From positions 5,304 through 27,891 of the forward strand of contig PYST01000441.1 in the NCBI GenBank assembly GCA_003049485.1: DNA of 22,588 nt, given 5' to 3'. Below, in pieces: positions 9,501 to 17,552 of the stretch; within the stretch, counting starts at the first letter, position 1, and each line of letters opens with the position of its first letter. The stretch is from Ophioceras dolichostomum. Lineage: Eukaryota; Ascomycota; Sordariomycetes; Magnaporthales; Ophioceraceae. The notes below the pieces were generated by a model. It did not search any database. It worked only from the letters and a program-made list of their open reading frames with translations, and was not told the origin of the DNA. The position numbers were made by a program, and so were the translations under genes.

Positions 9501-11004
9501 GGGCTTAGAGGCGATTGTCAGGGAAACGAGGCAGTAGATAGCAGCAACCTAGGTAGATGGATGCCAGCAGGCCTTGATTTCAGATTCTCCTCTGTCGTTT
9601 GGAACTTCATGGCCTGAGCTGACACAGTGATCATGCTCGCACAGGACTTGCAGCCCCAGCAACGCATCCACGCCGTGATGGCAATTACAAGCGCTTTTCT
9701 GCAGCACCCGCTCTGATGCTATCACCACATCCTCTACTCAATCACAACATATGCCAGGCGAATCATCTCCCTCCGTCGTTCGTCCGCCCACCATCCAGCA
9801 CCCCTATCCAATAACCGCTAGTCTCATACGACAAAGTTCAGCTGGCCACGATAATAATAATGATAATAATCACCGGGCATCTCGCATTCATGTCTCATTC
9901 AATAGGATAGTAGCTAAGTGCAAGGAAAACTCCCAATCCATTGTCCGTTTATCATTTTGACGTCCGCCAGGCTCAGGCATCTCCTACATGATCTCTCTGG
10001 TGACCACTTTAATCCGTAGGGCGAGTAAGATGTGCCATCCGTTGTCCCTCTGACAAAAGGGGGCTAATCCCCTTTCTGTAGGTTCTGGTGATAGCTTTGA
10101 GCTTTAAGCCGACAAGAGTATGGTCGTGTTAACCGGGGAACGCGCTCAAGTGAGCAGCGAGCTCCACGAACGGTTGGCCCCAGCGACCGCGCTCCACGAC
10201 TTCCTCGTCATGCTGCCTGAGAAGAACCAGACACAGCACCAGACTCACCGTCATGTGAACATGTCGGCCCCTCCGGTTCTCACTTCCAGAGAGCATGTCT
10301 TCCTTCCTCGCAGGAGCTTACAGCCAATGCCAGAAATGTGGCCAAGGAGAGAGACTAGCAAGCAGATCTCTGACCAGGCGATGGTGGCTTTCCGGAAGAC
10401 TAATAGCTGAAAAATATCACCATCCGCGGGCGACAACGCCTGCGAGGCAACGAACCGCAATATGGCTCGTAATGTGATGGAGACGACGGTATAGTACGGC
10501 TTACAGTAATAACACGATAGTACATTAGGACACAGCGTCACATTATCTCGCGTGCTCTAATGTTTCCCTCCCTACTCGATACTGTTAAGGCACTCAACGA
10601 CCGCGGGCAATGAGTGGCAAGATTTGTATTGACCAGCTTCCCTAAATACCTAGTTGCCGTAGTGTGTCTTACCTTCCATTGTAATATTTGCTCCGGCTAT
10701 AAAGGGCATCCGTGGTGTTGATGTGGTGCAATTATCGCGATGGCGGCCGATCTGTTCTTGATATCCCAGACGGGTCGATGAGCCATAGATGTACCAACAC
10801 TACGTGGATTCTGCTACCATTGATAAATACCAATACAGGAGGACCATCAGCAGTTCAGCTACCTCTATTAGATAACTACTTCTAGCCCTGTTAGCCCTGT
10901 CCCTTCCGCTAGTATTGCCGTCCCGATGTACAAAGACAAAATAGCCCCAAGCAGGAAGTAAGCGGTGGCAAAGACATTGGGCATGTTATCATTGCCATTC
11001 CGCA

Positions 11005-13099
11005 TCATCGCAGCTTGTGACTGGCGAAGATGACGCCGACATTAGCAAAGGCGTCCCGGATGTCACCGAGGTCGACGGGATCCCGATGCATCTGGATGAC
11101 CTTCATCTCGCAGGACTGGGACTGAGCCCATATCTCTGGCGCCATGTATGCGGAGTCCTCTCCGTGGTGGTAGCGATCAACGCGCTCGGGACCCGGCAGA
11201 CAGCAGGGTCCCTGACACACAGACTCCCTGATGCGCGAGGCGCAGGCGATGGAAGGCCGCGTCGTGGCCCATCGGAATGTCACTCGGCGGAGTGACGGCA
11301 AGCAGGGCTCCGAGCACGGCTCCTCCCCATCGCCATTACCGCACCGGCAGTCCTTCGCCAGCTGTCTTAGGACCCGACCGAGCCAGCCTTCGTACTGGGC
11401 GACGAGTCGGTCGATGCCGTCCTGGCCGAGCGGCAGGAGATTCTCGGTGTCGTTCAGGAAGCGGGCGCCCTCCACCAGCTCCAGGGTGTGCAGTGACGCG
11501 GGCACCATGTCGGCCAGTCGTCGAGTAGTAGGAGTACCGGCCGTTGTTTCGCCGCCGCCGCTGCCATTGTCACCGGAGGCAGAGGGGTCACGTCTGAATT
11601 CGGCGCCGAAGAAGCGCATGATGTCGACCGCGAGGAAGCGGAGATTCGTAAGTTGCGGGAGGATCGTCACCTTCTCGAAGGCGTCTTCGCGGATGGGGCG
11701 GTCTCGGTAGGGTCCGGCGGGCCTCCACATGCCCCAGTCCGACGGCAGGTCAGGGTCAGGGTCATGTCCAAAGCTGACCCTAGCGACAGCTGTTTCGAGT
11801 CGTAGGTACCGCAGCGTGTTTGGAGCCTTCAGTAGGGCATCGCAGATGGCAGTTTTGGGCTGGCCCTTGTCATCATAGCCGGCCTGGTGCCTCCTCTCGT
11901 CGGCGGGGCGCTCGCAGATGCACCAGTGGAGGACCTTGAGGTGGCGGGAGAGGGTGAGGATCTGGGACATGACGTGTGCTAACGTCCGCGAATGGTACAG
12001 CCGCAGGTCTTCGAGCCGGTAGAAAATGTCACTCGACACCCAAGGATTCGAACGATCCCACGAGAGGCCTCTCTTTTCGCCGCGCTCCGCTGCGACGAGC
12101 ACGCCGCCCAAGTTCCAAGACCCAGAGTCCCCGTTGACCTCGAGGCGTTTAGGGAAGCCCAGGGACTGGGTAATATGCATCTTCCTCGCGCCGATGCCAT
12201 CTCCCCTTGTCCCACCACCGCCGTGATCAAATATCTGCGAATCTCCCCGGTATCGGACATTATCGACTTGGGGCAGGCCTGGCCAACGACGAAGCCTCAC
12301 CAATTTCCCGTCGCCCGGAGGCTCACGGGTGGGCGGATCATATTCCGGGTACCTGTTTTGGGCGATCCACAGGGCATTGTAGCGGCCATAGTCCTCAGGG
12401 CTGACCCGGAGGAGAATGTCTCGCAGGTGTGGCACAAAGTCAAGAATGCACGCCACGAGGTTGCCTGTAGACGGGCCATCACGATGGGCATCGTCTATCT
12501 CTTGGATGGGGTCTGGTTTCAGTATGAAGCCGTGCTCGTGTTTGATGCGTGGGAGAATATTGGTCCGCTCAGACGCCGAGAGGTACTCCGCAACCGCCGG
12601 AAACAGGCAGGCGAAGTACTGCGTAGCCTTGCCTAGGTCGTGGCTCGAAGCAAGATCGTCGAAAAGCTGCAGGGTCTGCTTCTGGTTCGTGAGGACGATG
12701 TGGCGGAAGAGAAGAGGCTGGGCGATCTGGCGGGTGTGATGTGAGACCAAACAAAGATGCCGGAGCGCGTTATAGCTGTCTCACAGCTCGGCGTCGATAA
12801 ACAAGGCTGGACGCGACATGCAGGGCTCGACGGACTCGCTTTCCCCATCGAGAGTAGAGATGGGCGACTGGACCGTGGCATTGGACGGGAGAGGTTCCAT
12901 TACGAGCTCGCCCAAGATCCGCAGGACAACGTCGAGAGGAAGACCGAACCACGGCATGTACAGGCTACTTGGGCTTGTCGGCCATGGCACCAGCGTCGCC
13001 CGGCGGAGGCTGCCACTTGTTGGACTGTCGGGCTGTCAGAGACTTTTGCCTTGAGATCAAATTGAGAACACATCGTATGGAAAGACATACCTCGTCCAT
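11005..13099 (-). CDS. F-box domain protein, large hypothetical
   Basis: Likely substrate adaptor of an SCF ubiquitin ligase. The model is exon 1 13099-13091 (only ATG GAC GAG), intron 13090-13033 with donor GTATGT, exon 2 13032-12887, intron 12886-12776, and exon 3 12775-11005, giving 641 aa. The F-box spans residues about 33-74: GLPLDVVLRILGEL, then LRHLCLVSHHTRQIAQPLLF. The long remainder (leucine-rich stretches such as YRLEDLRLYHSRTLAHV and LTNLRFLAVDIMRFFG) resembles the substrate-binding half of fungal F-box/LRR-like proteins. Without intron 2 the frame meets a TGA at about 12780, between the two F-box halves. The proposed intron has a weak donor (GTCCAA) but a GACAG acceptor and restores frame exactly, giving EPLP-YNALRHL. 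The alternative is that this TGA is a real nonsense mutation and the gene is broken. The 3' 1.7 kb is a single open frame, which favours a live gene. Confidence 0.75.
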
Positions 13100-13194
13100 G
13101 TTGACTGACCGCGAGAGGTGACAGCTCTCAAGCGTGGGTTTGCCCAATTGGATTCGGCAGCAAAGGACCTGCGAGATCAAATGTTGCTGTGCAT

Positions 13195-13263
13195 GGAAGA
13201 CCGTGGGGTTGACAGAAAGAAAAGAGGGAAGACCGTGGGGTTGACAGAAGAAAAGAGGGAAGA
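13195..13263. repeat. Imperfect tandem repeat, about 32 bp unit, two copies plus a start of a third
   Basis: The unit begins GGAAGACCGTGGGGTTGACA and recurs with a 32-bp step at 13227; GGAAGACCG appears a third time at 13258. Copies differ by a 1-2 base indel in the GA-rich part. It lies about 100-160 bp upstream of the F-box ATG and so in its promoter or leader. Confidence 0.8.
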
Positions 13264-13482
13264 CCGAAGGCGCCTCGAGCGGATTGGGTCTGGAGACTTA
13301 AAAAATTTTGCAGCAGGAGACCAATTTTCGGGAACTTGCAGAGAGAGGCGCGGGGGCCGAAGGCGCACGGCAGCGCGCTCAAACGTGTCCCGCCCCCCGG
13401 TTGTTGGGGAATAAGGTGAATGAATGAGCGAGGAGGTAGCACGGCTGCAACACAGAAAAAGGCCTGAAGCCAGCACTCAGGG

Positions 13483-13774
13483 CACGTGTCACTCGCACTC
13501 TAGGCCGATGGTACTGGGTGGCGAAAATCACGGAATTCACTGGATGCATTGCTGTTCCCTTGGAGCATTTGACGGTGTTGGTTGGGCTTCAAGGGGAAAA
13601 AGCAAACACGCGCGTGGTAAACCAATCTGTTGATTCTGATGATGTACAAGGAAGAGTAAAGCTAGTCTACACGTGAGTCGGAGGAATCGCTTTTGTAAGC
13701 GATTCCAAGGGGCCCACGTGACCTAAGGTCTGTCGAGGGGGCTGCCTTGGTGACTGAGGCAACTCCTCCACGTG
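13483..13774. promoter_or_regulatory. Cluster of four CACGTG sites
   Basis: CACGTG occurs at 13483-13488, 13670-13675, 13715-13720 and 13769-13774. The palindromic E-box is the core recognised by bHLH factors such as Cbf1/Pho4-type proteins. Two of the four are followed by A (CACGTGA). Four in about 290 bp is far above chance. The downstream leftward gene is the F-box protein. Confidence 0.45.
13683..13706. repeat. Perfect hairpin, 10-bp stem and 4-nt loop
   Basis: GGAATCGCTT, loop TTGT, AAGCGATTCC. It is flanked closely by CACGTG sites at 13670 and 13715. It could be a transcription terminator-like or 3'-processing structure for the cysteine-rich gene, a factor-binding palindrome or the tip of a decayed small element. 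No T-run follows it. Confidence 0.75.
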
Positions 13775-13794
13775 GGTGCACGGAAGTGCACCCA
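13773..13794. repeat. Perfect hairpin, 9-bp stem and 4-nt loop
   Basis: TGGGTGCAC, loop GGAA, GTGCACCCA. Its left arm overlaps the CACGTG at 13769-13774 by two bases. The GGAA loop is of the GNRA class, which stabilises RNA hairpins if transcribed on the plus strand. Confidence 0.75.
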
Positions 13795-13970
13795 ACCGTG
13801 GTTCAACAGACGGGACAGCAAAACATGTTCTACGTGCGATTTCAGCAGGCAAGTGTGTCAATTCGTCTAATGAAGCCGACTCTGGCCAGAAACAAATCGA
13901 ATCTGGCCATTGTAGTCCGCTGACTCGTCTATGCCTCTCCCAGTCTTGTTGTTCCCTTCGTCGATTATAT

Positions 13971-14885
13971 TCATGTACCAGCGAGAGCGGCGCCCCCAAT
14001 GCAGCCTGCACAGAACCAGCTGGACATGGTGACAGAAGCGCAGCTACAGTCACACAATAGGTGACTACGATGTTAGAAATATCCTCCCGGGCCTTCGGGG
14101 CTTGAAATGGAAATAAAAAGACGTACATGACCCAAGCAGGCGGGAACCACACGACTGCAAGGCACCAACCCATTTCCATTTCGCACCTCTCGCAGTCGTT
14201 TCGCCGAGGAACCAGGACTGGATCAATGGCCTGGCCTACCGCAGACCAATTCACAGCGTCCAAGAGATACAGCTGGACGATGTCGGTGGTCTGGAGGCCG
14301 GACAGGGTCCACTTCTCGGCGACTTCCGAGATGTTGCAACTCGGGTCAAGGACGTGCTCGTCGAGAAGACCGTGGTCGCGCAGGCTACTGATTGCCGCAG
14401 TCTTCCAACCGACGGCAATCTGGGCGTGCCGGGCGGTCTTCGTGCTAGGGAAGCAGACCCCGCAAATGGACTCATTCGAGAAGCAGGATAGAGAGCACCT
14501 GTTGTGGCAAGGACGAAAGAAAAATGGAAGGCTGATCAGCAAGCGATGCCCGCCCAAAACCTGGGGTAGTAATTTACTGGCGGTCGACTCACCGGGTCCA
14601 CTTCGCCGCGTTTTCGAACACGGCGTCACAGCCGTGGAAGCACGCGACGCATTGCTGCGAGCCGAGAAGAAGCGGATGGTTGTCGAGGGCAGGATTGACG
14701 GCAGTCAGAGAGGCATTGAAAGGCCAAGGTAGGTTCCTGAGTGTGTCCACGCTGAGTGCCGCCCCCGCCTGAGACTCGGCGATGTTATCATCACTGGCGA
14801 ACGCGATGTCGTACCGGATGGACTGTGCGCCGACGGATGTGGACAAGCTGGCCAGTAGGGCGACGAGCGCAAGCAATAGACGCAT
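13971..14885 (-). CDS. Secreted cysteine-rich protein, unknown function
   Basis: The three-exon model is 14885-14593, 14498-14127 and 14064-13971, giving 252 aa, all joins in frame. Intron donors are GTGAGT and GTACGT; intron 2 (62 nt) has a textbook TCTAAC branch and TAG acceptor. Residues 1-20 are a clear signal peptide (MRLLLALVALLASLSTSVGA). The mature part has 16 Cys by my count, mostly in short spaced pairs or triplets: CVACFHGC, CSLSC, CGVC, CERC, CDCSC and CAGC. A hydrophobic stretch GWCLAVVWFPPAWVIHLL near residues 205-225 might be a membrane segment or the protein core. I do not recognise the family. The even Cys number and signal peptide suggest a disulphide-bonded extracellular or wall protein, possibly effector-like; that is inference only. 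Its upstream region is shared with the divergent gene starting at 15462. Confidence 0.75.
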
Positions 14886-15461
14886 CGTGCCGAGATACTA
14901 GGGAATTGAGAATTGATTTTCAGGACAGCAGCTTGATGAAAAGAGTTCTCTGGTAGGTCTTCATACGACGATGATTTAACATGGTCGAACTGGATGAAGA
15001 GATGTGATGCGAGGAGATTTACCAGCTCCCGCCAGACAACCGACCCAGATGGCATATCGAGAGGGGTCCCTTCCCATTTCGGCATCTGGTCCTCAGAGCT
15101 TCTAGCGTTCTCCGGGAAGGAGCGGTGACTACGGTGAATAGGCAATCACTTACCCCTCCTTCTCGGGCTTCCGCAGCGTAGCAACGCCCCCACGTGTCTG
15201 GCTTTCTGGTAGTGCATCACCGCCAGCCCACCGCCGGGCACCTCTGCGGTCGGTAATGGCTGCCTCATTGGCTATCGGAGTAACACTTGCTGCCTGGACT
15301 TGCCGGGCGACGTGGTATATATTTGTCGCCTCTCGCCTTCCCAACCTCGTTCCAACTCTCCTTCCCATCCACGACACCGCCACTGCTCCCCCCGCCGTCA
15401 CCTTCCCTCGTCTGGCGCAAATATTCAATCACACAATCAATCCATCGACCAATCATCGACA
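14886..15461. other. Divergent intergenic promoter region
   Basis: The region separates the leftward cysteine-rich gene from the rightward small acidic gene. The plus-strand side has TATATATT at 15316-15323 and then a strongly CT-rich leader (15340-15420) up to the ATG at 15462, a pattern typical of well expressed filamentous-fungal genes. A CACGTG lies at about 15191. No clear TATA was seen for the leftward gene. Confidence 0.55.
15316..15323 (+). promoter_or_regulatory. TATA box of the small acidic protein gene
   Basis: TATATATT lies about 140 bp upstream of the ATG at 15462 and is followed by a long CT-rich leader. Confidence 0.6.
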
Positions 15462-15884
15462 ATGTCCCAGGTAAGAGGCTTCTTCCGCCTTTCCCGCTGA
15501 GAATGTAAGCATTTCCCACCAACAGTCTCCTCTGTGCTGCTGCTAACTACAACTCTACCAGCCGAAATGTTGGGCAACGAGGAGGACGAGGAGATTGTGC
15601 AGCTGCTGACTGCCATTCTCGATAAGGTAAGTACCTCCCCATCCCAACCAATGCTATAATCCGGCTTCGGGTTTAACATTCTATTCTATTTGTCGATACG
15701 ATGTGACAGGCCAACGCGGACGCGATGAAGACGGTACCTAAGGGAGACAAGTATGACTTCGTTGACTGGGTTGGGCATGACGGGCTTTCACATCGACGAG
15801 CCTGACAGCGATGGCTATACGGGTGCGGAGACGGACGCGGAGACGGACGTGGAGATGAATGACGGTGAGGAGAATCAAGAGTAG
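15462..15884 (+). CDS. Small acidic protein gene, reading frame unresolved
   Basis: Promoter, leader and start context (ATCGACAATG) are convincing. Exon 1 reads ATG TCC CAG, followed by donor GTAAGA. The intron has a CTAAC branch and CCAG acceptor, so exon 2 starts at 15562. Exon 2 (to 15626) contains an ATG at 15567 opening a frame with NEEDEEIVQLLTAILDK; a second intron (GTAAGT...GACAG, 15627-15709) leads to ANADAMKTVPKGDKYDF. Two problems remain. MSQ from exon 1 is not in frame with exon 2, so translation may start at 15567 with intron 1 in the 5' UTR. The frame also ends at 15803-15805, whereas the neighbouring frame continues with MTGFHIDEPDSDGY and an acidic tail AETDAETDVEMNDGEENQE ending at TAG 15882-15884. 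A one-base indel near 15750-15780 would join them. The gene is either recently broken, sequenced with an error or spliced in a way I cannot see. Function unknown. Confidence 0.5.
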
Positions 15885-16392
15885 AAAGAGCGTCCTAGAT
15901 GCACAATGCAAACAGACACCCTTCCTAGCCCGAGTACGGTGAAGTAATGACTGTCCAGCGACATATGCTAGGAAACAAGAGATTCTACGATGTGATGTCT
16001 GCATCAATTTCGTGCGTAAGATGATCTTAAGAATAACGCACGTCCAAGCGAGCTTACCAGCGACCGCTGCGCTCCCTTACAAGGCCAACGAGAGATGATT
16101 AGGGCACACTGTCCCTTGCATCTCATCAACCGCGTCGCCATGGCTCCTCAGTTACCATGCCTCCTTAAAATCTCGCCCCGCGCCAAGTCATAAACTAGCC
16201 CTCTCAGTATCAGGTCCTCCTTACTGTCTCACAGTAGGCATGCATCCACGTCGATCCTCCCTCCCACACTGGATACGGTCGGCGGCAACCCTCGCCGGCG
16301 CTATGCTGGGCGCTCCAAACACCTTGATGTCTCCATCCCGCTGCCCCTTCACGCTCTCTCTAGCAGCGCTTTATTTACCGTCTCGACGACCC
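15885..16392. other. Convergent intergenic region
   Basis: The 3' ends of the small acidic gene (+) and the PLDNc-domain gene (-) face each other here. No gene, repeat or RNA gene was seen; the region should contain both 3' UTRs. Confidence 0.5.
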
Positions 16393-16961
16393 CTAAGCCA
16401 AAGGCTCGTACCCGCCGCTGTTGTGCGATTCCCTGTTGGAAAACAGCCAGTAGACCACCATGCCGATGATGGGGAAGAGGAAGACGACGAGGCACCAGAG
16501 GAGCTTGTGCAGCGGCGGGCGGTTGGACTTGAGGACCTCGACTGTTGAATGGAGGAGAAGACGTCGTTGTCAGCGAAGGACCTCGAGACAAGGTAAGACG
16601 AGGGCGAACAGGGGAGCAAGGGTAGGAGGGGCGGGCCGGCGGGTAGGAGGGGGGGTTGGCATCTGGGCACGACGAGGGTGCAGGTGGGGGTGGGGTGGGT
16701 ATACGGAGGTGGCGATGACACGATGGGGATTAAGGAAGCGCGGGATAGGACACACGGAGGGAAAGGAAATAGAAGAAGAAGCGTACTGAACACGATTATA
16801 TCGAGAATCAGGATGATGAACCCGAGGATGCCGCCGCCGGTGCCGTACTGCCAGGTGTTGTCGATGGTGGAAGCCGAGGCGCCGCCGTCGGCGATGGGCG
16901 CCGCGAGGCCGAGGCCAGCGAAGCAGAGCTGAAGGAGGATGGTCGAGAGGAGGGCGTCCAT
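16393..16961 (-). CDS. Small membrane protein with PLDNc (phospholipase D-nuclease N-terminal-type) domain
   Basis: The model is exon 1 16961-16787 and exon 2 16541-16393, joined in frame to give 107 aa. Residues 1-21 form a signal peptide or first hydrophobic helix (MDALLSTILLQLCFAGLGLA). The PLDNc domain follows: helix at about 43-60 (GGILGFIILILDIIVF), the conserved IEVLKSNRP link, then KLLWCLVVFLFPIIGMVVYW (about 71-90) and a short polar tail ending GGYEPLA. This two-helix module occurs at the N-terminus of bacterial cardiolipin synthases and alone in small membrane proteins of bacteria and fungi; its role is unknown. The 245-nt intron is long for this window and strongly C-rich in the transcript. 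Three tandem GCGAGT units (16979-16996, plus strand) lie just upstream of the ATG. Confidence 0.85.
16628..16699 (+). other. Two potential G-quadruplex motifs inside the PLDNc-gene intron
   Basis: On the plus strand, G-runs of at least three lie at 16628-16631, 16633-16635, 16641-16643 and 16649-16655, and again at 16676-16678, 16686-16690, 16692-16695 and 16697-16699, with loops of 1-7 bases. The gene is on the minus strand, so the G-rich strand is the transcription template and the RNA is C-rich. Confidence 0.6.
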
Positions 16962-17552
16962 TGTTGCGGAGAGGGCTTGCGAGTGCGAGTGCGAGTAACG
17001 GAGAGATTGGATGCTGCTTCCAGCTTGCGTGTTATCCAACAGTGGTGTGTGTTTCGGATGCGTGCGAGCAGATAGGTTAGTCCAGACGGAAAACGGTCGA
17101 CAGATGCGTAGACTATTGAAAGTAGAAAAGAGGATGGCGATAACGATTCTTGTTGTTGATCTGCTGGTCTGGAGGATAATGTGCTGGTTTTTGCTGTCAT
17201 TTGATGGGGGAGAGCTGACGATGCACGATAGAGCGGGGCAACGCTAGGTGACGTTTCGCACTGACGTCACCACTTTTCCGACGAGGTCTCATTGGGTGGT
17301 GGAGAGCGACCAAAGCTTAGCGCCGGTGCCCTCCAACCATCACGATGTTGATCGGACTTCTGATGCCTGCAGATGCGTGCCGTTGATTGAGCGTGACCAT
17401 CTAGCGCTAGTGAGTACAGCTCAAGTGACGCCTCGCGTGCATGCCTCCAACGCGCCGTTGCAGGCGCTGCTGGCCAACCTCCCTCCCGCTACCCGACCCA
17501 GCTGACCGATGCCTCCAGGTCTCCAACCAGGTCTAGATCCCTCCAGATCGAT
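16962..17552. other. Intergenic region upstream of the PLDNc gene and downstream of the xylosidase
   Basis: No gene supported. Near the xylosidase stop there is a short imperfect inverted repeat, CTAGATC (17534-17540) against GATCTAG (17549-17555), in a stretch with repeated AGGTCT/GATC words; it may form a small hairpin at the 3' end of the xylosidase mRNA. Confidence 0.45.

Larger units (their letters stand above)
7419..11004. other. 3.6-kb gene-poor gap
   Basis: The region holds the cyanide hydratase promoter at its left end and the F-box 3' UTR at its right end, but no gene I can support between them. Open frames are short and contradictory; examples are plus-strand frames at 7866-8210, 8642-9037, 9751-9960 and 10120-10410, none with a recognised domain or credible splice continuation. 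A plus-strand frame ending at a TAG near 8925 includes YVVLDDFPALELVRLLVSA, which reads protein-like but lacks an ATG and could be a gene scrap. Simple sequence occurs at 9850-9870 (ATAATAATAATGATAATAAT), and a 9-bp tandem pair TAGCCCTGT lies at 10883-10900. I see no transposon termini or coding remnants. Confidence 0.5.
13100..13970. other. Upstream region of the F-box gene / 3' flank of the cysteine-rich gene
   Basis: No gene seen. The 870 bp hold an imperfect tandem repeat (13195-13263), four CACGTG hexamers and two strong short hairpins, listed separately. Both neighbouring genes run leftwards, so this is promoter space for the F-box gene and terminator space for the cysteine-rich protein gene. 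Confidence 0.6.

Noticed and set aside
10120..10541. Overlapping 96-codon frames on both strands
   Set aside because: Neither has a domain, promoter or splice support; they cannot both be real and nothing favours one.
12041..12062. tRNA-like T-arm sequence GGATTCGAACGATCC
   Set aside because: It lies inside the F-box exon, and no acceptor stem or anticodon arm can be built around it.
11992..12636. 214-codon plus-strand open frame
   Set aside because: Antisense to the long F-box exon, no domain, no splice signals or promoter.
16371..17039. 222-codon continuous minus-strand frame through the PLDNc gene intron
   Set aside because: Reading through the intron gives low-complexity Ser/Pro sequence, whereas splicing 16786/16541 restores the PLDNc domain exactly.
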